In this document: in pieces, positions 24,701-36,467 of the stretch
Layout: the number at the start of each line of letters is the position of its first letter
Position numbering within the stretch: position 1 is the first letter of the stretch
Assembly (NCBI GenBank): GCA_038496675.1
Contig: CM076667.1
Location: forward strand, 19,660,552-19,724,551
Source: Rachycentron canadum
Lineage: Eukaryota; Chordata; Actinopteri; Carangiformes; Rachycentridae
Direction of reading: 5' to 3'
Length of the DNA: 64,000 nt
Notes under the pieces: model-generated
The model's input: the letters and a program-made list of their open reading frames with translations, nothing else
The model's database searches: none
Told to the model about the DNA's origin: nothing
Translations under genes and position numbers: made by a program

Positions 24701-27525
24701 AGATTTCTTTTCTTTTTCTTTGTCTCACTTTCAATCTGTTTCTGTGTCCTATAGCTTTCCTCAAAATGGATGATGATGTTGATCCTTTTGCTGTTGTTTT
24801 TTTTTTTTTAGAGATCAGACAACAAGAAAATTAAATGCAAGCTAAATGTATTCATTTTGTATGTGTGTGCTAACCTTGGTATTTCAAACTTCAGGCTTTT
24901 GCTCATCTGTCAGTGTGTTTTTGTTTCCAGAACAAATACTAGGTTATAGACCACCTGTTCTTTCCAAGACAGGAGGTTTCACAATAACTTGCCCCCTAGT
25001 CTTAAATCTGATCCTCAGTTTGTTTGACTGTCTGTCTCAATCACTGCTTTCCAGAAAATAAGGAAGAGCGACGCTAACTACTATACGCAGCTGATCTTAC
25101 AACCCGAACTAATTATACATTATCATATGTCCATTCACCACTAACTCAACAGTCACATGTCACATCTAAATCCACCTTTAAGTGATGTGAAATATATTGC
25201 TGAATTAAGACATAATGTACAAAGCATGCCCACAGTTTAATGATACACTATATATGGGCACCACTGGAAACAAACAAAACGCTATTTTGGAAAGGTTTTT
25301 GTTCTAATTTTGGAAACATAATATATAGGACCTGAGCCAAATTGCTCTTGACCTTGCAGCCCACTTTGATTTGCAACCCTGTCTTCCAGAAACTATTTTT
25401 CTATACGACTTAACTACAACAGCAAATCTTTTAAGTAGGAAAGATAACCTCTGGCTGATGGTGACTGTGCAGAACTGTCTTACCCGTGACTTTAATTTGC
25501 ATCCAGAGTGTCATCTGTTCTTAAATTTAGGCAGCAAAATCAATTTGGTTAAGCTTTTGAAAAAATTGAGGGAAAAAATTGTCTCTTTTCTGCTTCAGAT
25601 CTCCTGAACAACAAATGCTGGTTGCATATCACACGGCTGAATGACTGCAATCCAGCTGTGATGTATTCTAGAACCTACCATGTAATTAGTTGTAGTGATG
25701 TATTTTTAGCCTTTCAACCAGACAAGGAGTCCATTTTTGTCCATCTTTATTGAAATTTTTATTATGTGCCTTGGGTACGGCAACAGCATACATCAGATAA
25801 GCTTCTTTGTGAAGAATAGATTTAGTTGAAATATTATTGTCCTGAGGGAGGACTTCAGTGCAGTGGAAGTGCAGAGAAGTTACTGTTTTAAATAAAAGCA
25901 CACAATAAAAAAAAACTTCCAAACATAATAAAAACAACTCATCAAAACAAATGCCAGATTAATGATTTTTTTGTTTTTTTTTTTTTTTTTTTTGTTTTGT
26001 TTGTTTTTTTTGCAGGCAGGGAGACAAAATCTTGCTATGCAATTAAAATTTCCTCATAAGGGCAAAATACACAGTTTTAAAACATGGAGGAGGATAGCTA
26101 TATAATTTTGTTTGCAAATTAGAAAAATGTAATTGGTAATTGGTATTATTTTTTTTTCATTCAGTTTCCAGTGGCCTTGCAAACCTGTGACCTCCAGTGA
26201 GTATGTTCAAGTAGAGGTCCTGGTCTCAGTACATCATTAAATACAGGTCATGATTGTACCAGCAGCCCAGACAACCAGCTGAATTGAAACTTTTGTTCAA
26301 TTTATTTTGTTTGTAAACTATTTTGATTATTTATTTCAGAGTAGTGGAAAAAATCTTTAAGTATGATTAAACAGCACCTCCGCTCATCTAATGCAGAATA
26401 CTGTGACCATCATACAAGTGATCAGAGCTCCACAAGCTCTGCATGGTCTTCTCTATTGTAAATTTTCTTGGTCCCACCCTTGGTGCTTGGTACAAGTCAG
26501 GGTTCATGGGTGTACATGGGTCCATGTAGTTTTTCCAGTTATACACAATATAGGTTAAAGCTATCCGAGCACAGGATAGCAGCAAAACAGGGCATAGTCT
26601 CTCCCAGCTGTATAAAAAGTTTCTGAACAGCAAACTACTGTGCACATTGCTAACATACACTGAATTGTAACCTGAAAGTGGATGGGGGGGGGGTTTGTAG
26701 GTGGGATGAAATTCATTGAGAAACAGAATGTAGCACAATAATCGTTTTACCTCAATTATCTTGTTTTCATCATCACTGGAAGTCAAAATTGTAATAGTAA
26801 ATAATATTAGATTAAACGCCCAGGCCCAGTACAACAGGGGCAGACACTCAGGAAGTGGCTGAACCCTCCCTGTATGTTAGTCAGACAGGCACAACATCTG
26901 TGTGCGTGAGAGAACTGCATTAGAAGACAAGTGACAGCACATGAAAAATGGAATGATTCATACTTTTCAGATCAAGCAAATATAGCATAAGACATGAAAA
27001 ACTAGAACAAAGGAGAGGTAAAAAGGAAACGGAGAGAAATATTTTTTCTGCCAGATTCTATTAAGGATGGCATCTTAGTTTTGGCTCACTGATCGGTCGC
27101 GGATGATCCGTCTCTCCAACATCTGTCTCCAATTACTCCTCTCTTCCGCTATCACATCTCTCATCGGCTTAACGGGGTCTGAGCAAAGATTTGCATATAG
27201 CGTGGCAATAGGCGATTAATTTCCTTTTTTATTATTTTTTTTCCTTTCTTCCTGAAGAAACAAAGAGGACTAATGACAGCTGAGGGTAATTAAACAACAG
27301 AGAAAACAAAGAGAGGAGAGGGGAGTGAAGAAGTTGTCATATTATGTCTCAGGGGGAGAGGCGACTGTTGCCACTAGAGCAAGTAGTCGGACAGAACGCC
27401 TCATGAGGGATTGATGACACCTGTGTGCCGGGCTTTAATCATCTGAGATTTGGCTATGAGCGTCTTTGTTTTTTTTTTTTTTTTTGTTTTTTTTGTTTTT
27501 TTTTTTCAGAACAAGCGAATTGATT
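18777..27525. other. Gene-poor stretch up to the second gap
   Basis: No supported exon in 8.7 kb. It includes homopolymer runs (22926-22949 T, 23389-23404 A, 24618-24640 T, 25974-26011 T-rich), a CA repeat near 21765-21780 and pyrimidine-rich tracts at 20.1-20.5 kb. The last 450 bp look like a possible conserved element. Confidence 0.55.
27085..27420. promoter_or_regulatory. Candidate conserved non-coding element with octamer site
   Basis: The composition differs from its surroundings. It contains the POU octamer ATTTGCAT at 27189-27196, GGCGATTAATTTCC, GACAGCTGAGGGTAATTAAAC and several CG dinucleotides. No open reading frame or splice signals suggest coding. An enhancer role is inference only. 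Confidence 0.3.
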
Positions 27526-28025
27526 NNNNNNNNNNNNNNNNNNNNNNNNNNNNNNNNNNNNNNNNNNNNNNNNNNNNNNNNNNNNNNNNNNNNNNNNNNN
27601 NNNNNNNNNNNNNNNNNNNNNNNNNNNNNNNNNNNNNNNNNNNNNNNNNNNNNNNNNNNNNNNNNNNNNNNNNNNNNNNNNNNNNNNNNNNNNNNNNNNN
27701 NNNNNNNNNNNNNNNNNNNNNNNNNNNNNNNNNNNNNNNNNNNNNNNNNNNNNNNNNNNNNNNNNNNNNNNNNNNNNNNNNNNNNNNNNNNNNNNNNNNN
27801 NNNNNNNNNNNNNNNNNNNNNNNNNNNNNNNNNNNNNNNNNNNNNNNNNNNNNNNNNNNNNNNNNNNNNNNNNNNNNNNNNNNNNNNNNNNNNNNNNNNN
27901 NNNNNNNNNNNNNNNNNNNNNNNNNNNNNNNNNNNNNNNNNNNNNNNNNNNNNNNNNNNNNNNNNNNNNNNNNNNNNNNNNNNNNNNNNNNNNNNNNNNN
28001 NNNNNNNNNNNNNNNNNNNNNNNNN
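27526..28025. other. Assembly gap of exactly 500 N
   Basis: Exactly 500 N following a T-rich run (27467-27506). It separates the grid2-like contig from the contig with the Siglec-like gene and nebl. Confidence 0.98.
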
Positions 28026-29518
28026 CTTGACATCATTCAAAGTCTAATCACTTCATGTCTTAACAGTCTGGTGATATTGATATAAATCCTCTTTATTCAA
28101 CACGATACAGCAGCTCAACCTGAGCAGACACCAGGCTGCTGCTCTTCATCTTTGCTCGAATGAGGCTTGGAGTTAAAGTTGATAACCCACATGAAAAAGA
28201 GCCAGACTAACATTCATCTGTCTCAGTGCGTTTCATGCAGCTGTGAATCAGGAACTCAGCCATGAGATCACTTGGAGGGTGTTTTTAACACATCAACAAT
28301 TTGCATTTGAGATGGATTTTTTTATTGTAGATGAGCAATTGTCAAATGAAAGTCTTTTTTATGTATGTTCCACTTAATTTTCTTCAGTATTTGATCTGGA
28401 TTTGATCATTCGACTGCAACCCTGATCTTTTTGAACTGGTCCAATATTTTGTTTCAGGATTACAATATTCACACAATGTCCTTTTCTTCTGTAATAACAA
28501 AATATCTAAATTCAGCTGAGTCATTTAGTCTGGGTGAATGATGACTAGTCAGAAAGTTTTTAGGGAAGTTGTGGTATTAATCTTCAGCCTAACATGCATG
28601 AATAACAATTTCACTTGTTCCACAGACCATGAGAGAATCGTTATTTTGATCTTCCTGTTATAGTTTGCCCTACTTCATAGACCCGTGTGTGATGCTGGAC
28701 TGTGACCAGAGGCCTGATCAGACCGAACTGCTGCATCGAGGAGCTGCTGGAAAACACTGACTCTAATGTAAGTTCATGTCTGCTACAATCCTTCAGTTCA
28801 GGGCCAAAGAGCAGAAAATATTTTCCTCTATTTTTTAAATTGGCTGTGGTTCTGCTCAAAAGCAGAGGGTCTATCACGCTCAGTATATCCATCTTTATCT
28901 TTATTTGTAAATGACTCAACTACTTACTTGGATAAAATCCTACTTCACTGTGGTATTTCATCCCAAATCACTTTTTTAACAAAATTGGAGGCCTCTCGTT
29001 TCTTTTGACATGTAATTACTTTCCCAGAATTTCTTTTAGATGTATTTGGTATGTTTTATGTGTGTACTGTTTTCCAATTCCTTCCAAAAAATTTAAGTCG
29101 ATAACTTATGCCATTCCATAAATTAATTAGTGAAAAGCCATTTAGATTGAGCGGGTGACAAGAATTTGAAACCGTCTTTTCTATTTTTGGATGGGATTAA
29201 ACTAACAGACATGAAATGTAACAAAAAGCATAATTGCAGAATTTTTCAAAGAAAGAATAAAGCAGTTCCCAGTTTTCTGGAGCTCAGAAAATTGAAGATA
29301 TAAAATAGAGAAGGGCTTTTACTATATGAATTGCATACAAACAAAGCTAAGGAAGTTTATTTTAAAATTTTTCAGAACATGCAGTATACCTCACTAACCA
29401 TTTTATTGCTAAATTTTCAACATGAATCCATTTTGTACCTTTTGATGATTTAGAGACAGTAAAGATATTATTTGTTATGATGACGATCTAAATAATTGCC
29501 CTCTTGAATATCTATTTA
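28026..29518. other. Non-coding stretch with one exon-like segment
   Basis: AT-rich. The only exon-like piece is 28664-28760, listed separately. The rest shows no coding signal. Confidence 0.5.
28664..28760 (+). CDS. Possible terminal exon, unrecognised
   Basis: After an acceptor (cttcctgttatag) one frame reads LPYFIDPCVMLDCDQRPDQT and ten more residues to TGA at 28758, 31 codons after one leading base. The composition looks protein-like, but no family is recognised and no partner exon was found. A GTAAGT donor sits just downstream (28767), so this could instead be a non-coding 5' exon of the receptor gene that follows. Confidence 0.25.
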
Positions 29519-29822
29519 ATGTTGCCTCACAGCAAGAATGTTGTGGGTTTCATTTCCATGTTCTCCCTGTGCCTGTGTGGGTTCCCCCTGGGTTCTCCGG
29601 CTTCCTCCCACAGTCCAAAGACATGCATGTTTAGGTTCATTGGTGACTAAATTTCCTGCAGGCATGACTGTGCGCGTGAATGGCTGTCTGTGTGTGTCCC
29701 TGTACGTGGGCCCTGTGATAGACTGGTGACCCGTCCAGGCTGTACCCTGCCCTCGACCCATGTCAGCTGGGATTGGCTCCAGCTCCCCCGATGGATAAGT
29801 GGCATAGATAATGGATGGATGG
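29519..29822 (+). mobile_element. Teleost dispersed repeat ending in GATG units
   Basis: Starts TGTTGCCTCACAGCAAG, runs through TTCTCCGGCTTCCTCCCACA, GACCCGTCCAGGCTGTACCC and TCAGCTGGGATTGGCTCCAG, and ends in ATGGATGGATGGA. I recognise this as a very common fish repeat. A tail of GATG units is typical of RTE/Rex3-type LINE or related SINE 3' ends. The family name is uncertain, and no reverse transcriptase is present. Confidence 0.7.
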
Positions 29823-29960
29823 ATTCTATATGCTAATTTTTTTTATTCCTTGTCTTGTAATCCTTTTCCCTTCTTCTGTGTTTGCCTGATTTTCTTATGT
29901 CATTTAAATGGCTTTAACTGCTGTTTGTACGAGTACTGTGTTCTGTACATTGTGATTTTT

Positions 29961-30114
29961 TTTGATACTAGTAGAAAAGGTGGAGCTGAGGAGTGAGGGG
30001 TGGATCTGACCTGCTCTGTGCTATCCTGATTGGGTGGTACAGTCTGTCAATCACACAGTAGCCATGCCTCCTAACTCATCTCCTTGCTTTCTGGTCTATT
30101 TTCCTCTAAATGGG
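29961..30114 (+). repeat. Dispersed repeat family A, left part
   Basis: Matches 61884-62040 over about 150 bp (AGGAGTGAGGGGTGGA, ATCCTGATTGGGTG, ACAGTCTGTCAATCACAC, GGTCTATTTTCCTCTAAATG). It lies directly upstream of the Siglec-like start exon, so it may supply its 5' UTR or promoter. Confidence 0.8.
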
Positions 30115-30236
30115 ACTATTGTGGTTGTACAGAAGTTCCTGGTGAGCACATCTGCAGTAAAGGCTCAGCTGAAGAACGTGAATGTTTAGTAAAATCCGCT
30201 GCCTTATTGTGTTTGTACATCCAGGTGAGGAGTGTG

Positions 30237-32941
30237 ATGGCGGTCCTGTCTGTGAATATGGTGACAGCCAACATGTTACTGAGCGTCCTCTTCCTGTCAG
30301 GTGAGCTGTTTGTTCAGTCTCTTTTATTTGGAGACATTTTCAGTCTGAACTTCAAAGCTCTGAGTTTGTTTCTCTGAGACAATAGTGACGTATTCATCAG
30401 CAGATGTTTTGGTGGGTATAGGAGGCCTTGGCCATTACTGGGGTTGGACTTGTGGGGGGTTGAGGAGACATCATTAACTGCTTGTTGCACAACAATAAAA
30501 AGTGGAAATGAAGCATTATACAACAAACTGCTGTTGAAGTATGTTGTTTCTCCTCATGGAGCTTTTTTCCACATGATGTTAATGTTAACTGGGTTCACAG
30601 GTGTTTTGGCTGCTTGTCCTGAGGACTCAGTCCTCTTCATCACTGCACCACAGAAGATGGAAGCACTGAGTGGATCTTGTTTGCAGATCCCATGTAACTT
30701 TAGACCTGAAAGTGAAGATAAGTTTGACAACAGAAGAGAAATCATTGGAGTCTGGATTAAAAATAATCCATATTACCTCAACAGACCAGAAAATGTGATT
30801 TTCAATAGTAGCAGAAGAGACAACAAATATCCAATGAATATAACTGGAAACCTGAGGCAGAGAAACTGCACCACTCTGTTTTCTAATTTAACCACAGAGC
30901 ACACAGACAGTTACCACTTCAGAATAGAGTCCAGTGTATTCAGGTCAACAGCCGTTTGTGATCATCTTTATATAACAGTTAAAGGTAAGAAAGCTGTGTT
31001 TTAACTTCATTGTTAGAATAAATCAGAAGCAGCTGAACTTTGTTTTTACCACCTGATGAAGGGACGTCTCACGTATGTGTAGAAATATTTTGGTCTCAGT
31101 CTTTCCACCTCTGGATCCTCTGACTTTTCATCCAGTGCCACCACGAGTTTCACACTTGCAGTTTTGAATGAAATGTGGTTGAGATATTCATGTTCCCCTC
31201 AGGATGAACTGGAATAACTTTATAAATCTCTTCGCTGTGAATCTAACGCCATCATCGGGTGTTTACTGCTAATTAGCAACTGTTAGCAGGCTAACATGCT
31301 AAACATGGCATCTGCTGAACTGCAGCTGTCACTGCTGCATGTTAGCACGCTAACGTTAGCATTCAGGTCAAAGTTCAGCCTCACGGAGCAGAGTCGACTC
31401 TTTCTTCACTGTAAAATGTGTGTTTGACTTTACCCCACAGATTCTCCTCCAGCTCCCAGGATTGAGATCTCAGGTGATCTGAAGGAGGCGGAGTCTGTGG
31501 TTATAACCTGCTCAGCTCTCACTCCCTGTCCACACTCCCCTCCTCAACTCAGCTGGACCCTCCAAGACCCTGACAACAAAATAGAGGAAAACACAGATGG
31601 AACCTTAACAACTAAAATCCAGAAGAAAATCACTCTGTCGGACAAACATGATGGATTCAGCATCACCTGCTCTGCCAGGTATCCTGTGGATGAAGGAGGA
31701 GCTGTCAAGGCAGCAGAGAATAAACTGACTCTCAATGTTTCCTGTAAGACCAGAGTTTGTTGTTGGATCCTGTCGGCACATGAAGCTTCATCTGTTGTCA
31801 GTTATTTTTCATGTCTGGCCTGATGCTCCTCTTCTCTCCTCCATCTTTGTTCCAGATGCCCCCAAGGACACCTCAGCATCCATCAGTCCATCAGGTTGGG
31901 TGTCAGCAGGTAGCTGGGTGAACCTGACCTGCTCCAGCAGAGCCAGGCCTCCAGTCAGCTGCTTCACCTGGTTCAAGAGGAACAAACATGGAGCCATGAA
32001 TGTGTCCGAGGGAAACATTTACAGTTTCAATGCAACAGAGGGAGGAGAATATCAGTGTGTGGCCAAAAATGATGTTGGTGAACAAACATCAGGATTTATT
32101 GTTCTCAATATTAAAGGTAAAGCTAATCAGTTACTTTACTGAACCCATTAATGTGAATCTTATCTGCTCTCCTCTTTTCTTCTTCTCTGTTGCTGTACAT
32201 CTGTTTTCTTTGATTGTTCTTGTGACCTTTAGCACTTTGCATGTGAAATGGTCACTGGTCTTGTTTTCTACAGAATCTACAGAAAATCTACAATGGGAAC
32301 AATTTCTTGGAGGAATCATTGGGTTCATTGTTCTCATCTGCTTGATCATCTGTGTTTGGTGAGTATCACAAATCAAAGCAGACGACTGACTGACTTTTTA
32401 TATAATAAGTTATATGACACTTAACTGGCACCTAAAACTTTCTCTGGTGTCTTCCAGCTATTTAAAGTCAACACATCCAGCTACACAACAGACTCAGGTG
32501 GGAAAGTACTAAACTGTACAGTAATGCATGTGTGTTTGATTGTTTCTATCTGTTCATATTGTCTGTTTTGTTTCCTTAAGTCATTGTTATTTACCACAAC
32601 ACCTTCATCGAAGCAGTAACTGTGCTGTGATGTAGTTTACATTCAATGGGTGTGTAATTATGTAACAAGGAGGATCCGACTGAAGGCTCACCTCACAACA
32701 TTTGCTCTTTTTTCAGAGTCAAACAGGTGACGAATCATCCAGGGCAACAGAAGAAAACATCCATTATGGAGAGATCGACTTCTCCAAGCTGAGACCTAAG
32801 CCGTCCTCTTCCTCCCGGCTGGACAGTGGACAGCAGCAGGACACGGTTTACGCACAGGTCAAAGCCTCCAAGACAGAGAGCAGCTACACAAAGACCGTTG
32901 ACATCCAAGAGGATCTCTACGCTCAAGTGAAGAAGAAATGA
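30237..32941 (+). CDS. Siglec/CD22-like inhibitory immunoglobulin receptor
   Basis: Seven exons in one frame, 453 residues: 30237-30300, 30601-30984, 31441-31743, 31856-32116, 32274-32358, 32458-32497, 32717-32941. Residues 1-21 are a signal peptide (LLSVLFLS). A V-set domain follows with CLQIPC (Cys48, Cys53), Cys111 and YHFRIE; Arg129 occupies the place of the sialic-acid-binding arginine of Siglecs. Next come two C2-type domains (VVITCSALTPC and VNLTCSS, the latter with GGEYQCVA), a transmembrane helix at about 349-368, and a tail with an ITIM (IHYGEI, Tyr396), an ITSM-type site (TVYAQV, Tyr424) and DLYAQV (Tyr447). Several N-glycosylation sequons are present. By family knowledge such tails recruit SHP phosphatases and dampen leukocyte activation. 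It could equally be named MAG- or CD33-like. AATAAA lies at 33009-33014. Confidence 0.85.
31110..31395. repeat. Teleost 'gttagc' interspersed repeat in receptor intron
   Basis: Contains ATTCATGTTCCCCTCAGGAT, AACGCCATCATCGGG, TGCTAATTAGCAACTGTTAG and GCTAACATGCTAAACATGG. I recognise this as a repeat very frequent in percomorph fish. It lies in the intron between the V-set and first C2 exons. The family name is uncertain. Confidence 0.7.
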
Positions 32942-33230
32942 GTTATATATTATTGAAAATAGTCCTGTTTGAATTAACTATGTATCAGTTTTCTTCATGT
33001 ATTTGTAAAATAAATACAAACCTCAGGTCTTCAGATGTGAGAGTATATCCCACCGATCAGCTCGCTTTTATTCTTCAAACTTTTTATCTTTAAAAATAAG
33101 TAGATGTTAAAATGTCAAAAAATAAACAATAAAAGAATAAATAATATAAAAATGAGATTTGTAGCCAAATTCACAAACCAAAGTTGAGTTGTTTCCATCT
33201 TCACTCGTGTTTCTGCTTTGCTAAAACTGC

Positions 33231-33440
33231 TGCCTGTGTTTTAGGAGGAAAATGGCCTCAGTTATACGAACGGACCAGTTTCACCTTTTCTCCTGCAGCT
33301 TTGATCAACTTCCTGGTATAAAATAACAAAAAAATACTTTGAAAACAAAGAAAGAAACTTTATTCTAAATGGACTTCGTTGAAATCAGTAAATCCTGCTG
33401 AAGGATCAGTCACAGTTTTGTAAACTAGTTTATCAGCGTT
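33231..33440. repeat. Duplicated block, copy 1
   Basis: Shares with 34849-35035 GGAGGAAAAT, CAGTTTCAC, TTTTCTCCTGCAGCTT, GATCAACTTCCTGG, AGTAAATCCTGCTG and TAAACTAGTT in the same order and orientation. It lies just beyond the poly(A) signal of the Siglec-like gene. Confidence 0.75.
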
Positions 33441-34234
33441 GTGGACAAACACGGAGAAACTTCTACCTGCTGACGACTGTCATCATGATCTTTACTGATC
33501 TGTGAATATTTACAATAACAAGAAAACTCAAGATTGACTGATTGGTTACCTGATACTAATAATAACACATTACATACACAAACTAGAGTACTGGGACAGA
33601 AAAATATATTAGAATATACCTGTTTCTGAACATGCTGCTTTCTCACCCATCTGACAAAAAAAAAAAATATTGTGAATTATTATTTATTGTGCAATATGCT
33701 AGATGGTCATCTGTAGTACTAAAAACTCAGGTGGTTCAACTACACTCCCATGAATTTAATCCTGCAAAGGTTCAGCCATGGGAGTTTAATATACTTTATA
33801 TAACATTTGTAGTTTCATATTGTATTGTCCAGTACAGTAACAAATACTCGTTTATGATATGATATGAACAAAAAAAGGAAAGGAACGAGTTTAAACCTGT
33901 TTTCAAATTAACTGTCGGACCAACAGCCAGAACTAAAGCAGCGAGGTCAGTAGAAAAATAGTAAAAAAAACAGGGTTTTAATGTGACTTCAGACTGAACG
34001 AAGACGAGTCTAAACTCACTGACTGACTCAGAATATTCATTCACTTCACTGTAACTTAAATAAACCAATGTAAAAGCTGATAGACTGAAAGAAAAAGGTA
34101 AATAAATCCTGACTCCGAGTGACCGTTAAAGCTAACGCTACATTTCTTAGCTAACAACGAACATTTTTAGCTAATTTACCTAAAGAATTCACAAAAAACT
34201 ACTTAAAATATACGAATGAATTAAACTCACCGAG

Positions 34235-34370
34235 TTTCCTCTCCGACTGAAGAAAAATAAATAATTCACAGCCGTTAATTTAACAGAAAACACCGACAGT
34301 TACCGGTTCTGTCCCATTTTCCGTTACTGTCGATTAACGGTTAGCACATCCGGCCGCGCTCCTTTCAAAA
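34235..34370 (-). promoter_or_regulatory. Possible minus-strand promoter and first exon
   Basis: Read on the minus strand, GAGCGCGGCCGGATGTGC (ETS-type GGAT core in CpG context) is followed about 130 bases on by the donor AACTCG|GTGAGT (GT at 34229-34228). No downstream coding exon was recognised toward the left, so it may drive a non-coding RNA. Confidence 0.3.
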
Positions 34371-34848
34371 TAATCTTCAATTACAAAATAAAAGCACGAT
34401 AACCAACATACATCCAAGAACAGAAACTTTACATCTGTTGAGCAAAGGAGGTTATTTAAAACTGTTCCTCAGATGCAGAAGATGTCAGACTGCTGGATGT
34501 TCTCCTTTTGTTGTAGCTACAGTGAAACATTCATCCACCCATCTGTCACGTGGAGCTTTGGTGGAATAAAGAAAACAAAGATGGTGGTTTGTTGTTGAAC
34601 TTCAACACTGACTCTAATGCAGCTTCAGTAGTTTGACAACATTTAAACCACTTAAATAGAAACAGGATTAAAGGAGCTAAAAAAAACACCAGAGCGTCCC
34701 GTCTTAGAGCTGATCTTGATTTTATGTTGATGTGTTTTAGTTGGGTTCAAACCTTTGTCCAAAACAGGAAACTACCAGCTGAAGTTAAATCATCTCTCCA
34801 TCCGTTTACATTCTTCCTCATGAATAATAAACTGCCGGTTTCCTGTAA

Positions 34849-35035
34849 CTTTGTTGTGTTTCTGGAGGAAAATATCAGTTTCACATTTTCTCCTGCAGCT
34901 TAGATCAACTTCCTGGAATAAAAAGAGAAGAAATACATCATTCACTCTTTGAAAACCTCATTCAAAACTAATTTTGTCAACATGTTCAGTTAGTAAATCC
35001 TGCTGGAGGTCAGTTTGTTAAACTAGTTCATCAAC
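34849..35035. repeat. Duplicated block, copy 2
   Basis: Second copy of the block at 33231-33440, 1.6 kb away, with scattered substitutions and indels. The two copies could be remains of duplicated 3' ends of receptor genes. Confidence 0.75.
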
Positions 35036-36467
35036 CAAAAACATATAAACCTCTACCTCTACCATCCAACTCAGTCCAAGTCTATTCAAGCATCTGCTTT
35101 CGTTAGCATCATTAGCACAGTTGGGCGTCTGGGCATCTTGCTCAAAGGGCTAACCTAAGGCTAATTCATTTCCTGGATAATTAAATAGTTAGCAGCTAAA
35201 CTAAACTAGCTACGTATGCAGAACTTTTAGATAAAGTCTATGGCGTATGACATAACATAAAATAAAGGTATAATTTCACTTACTTCAAAATGGCAGCAGA
35301 CCTCCAGCTATTTGGATGAAAAATCCTCACTGATGTTCACTGTAAGCAGAGAGCTAGCAGCTAGCCACCTGGAGGCTAACAGACCGTGAAGGCACCCACC
35401 TCTGACTCAAAGAGGTCACGACCTCAATTATTCTTAAGCCCAAATAAAATTCAAATGATGAGTTCAATAAACATTCACTCCATGTATAGTAGTAGCAGAG
35501 GGGAATTAGCTATAGAGAGTTGTTATACCAGGCTAATAATTAGCTAGTTAGCAGCTAAGCTAACAAGCTGTGTAAAATGAACAAAAACCTTTTTATATGT
35601 AGTCTATGTTGCACATGCTAATACCTGCTAATTACCAGACTCCCTGACGTTATGTTCAAGTCACTACAACGAGCCACGACATTTATCTAATATTTGTATG
35701 AAAACAATTCTCCAAAAGCCACAAACACAGCTGAGAGGTCAAGTTCACTGAATGTTTGTTGAATTAGCTGAGGAGACGCAGACAGCTGCGGACTGTAATG
35801 ATGTCAATTGATCAATTATATATGACTTTAATTCTAAATAAAACTTGAACGATGGGTGGGGAATTGTTATTAGCTCTTAGGAGACTGAAACTGCTCCCAT
35901 AGTCTAAGGAGCATGATTGACTTTTGATGCCAGCCTCAAGTGGTCATTGGAGGAACTGCAGCTTTTGGCACTTTCCTTCAGTTTTCATCTCAGGAGGTTG
36001 ACACTTAGATGGGAAGGTGTTGGGCTGCTGAGCTACTAGTTTATTTATAATGTTATTGATGTAAAATATCCCAGTCACAAATTTTTGATGGCCCTTCTAA
36101 ATGTGGGGCCTATTAAAAAAAAAAAAAACAATAAATAAGTTTATTTACTGGACAAATCATGTTTTATTTCTCTCAAATGTAACACTCCAATAATCATATG
36201 GCAAAAGAATATAAATGAGATATAATTTGAAATAAAAATGTAAATAAACTTAGTATAATCTGTGATGACATACAGGTTAAATCAAAAACTTTACAATGGT
36301 GACAGTAGAGGAAATGCTCCTTTCAACCTCAACACAGTTAACACATGAACAAAGTAAATTATAATATAGTAAATTATTTTCTATTGCATCTAGAATTTAT
36401 GAAATCAAACACACAAACTGCAAAATGCTCTCCAGCTAGAACAACAACTCATGGCTGAGTGAAGTTT

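Noticed and set aside
26388..26834. 148-codon minus-strand open frame
   Set aside because: No domain recognised, no splice context, codon content like the surrounding non-coding DNA.
28701..28914. Open frame starting at 28702 as a gene
   Set aside because: The content is low-complexity after the first 40 residues, and the frame differs from the only exon-like frame at this place.
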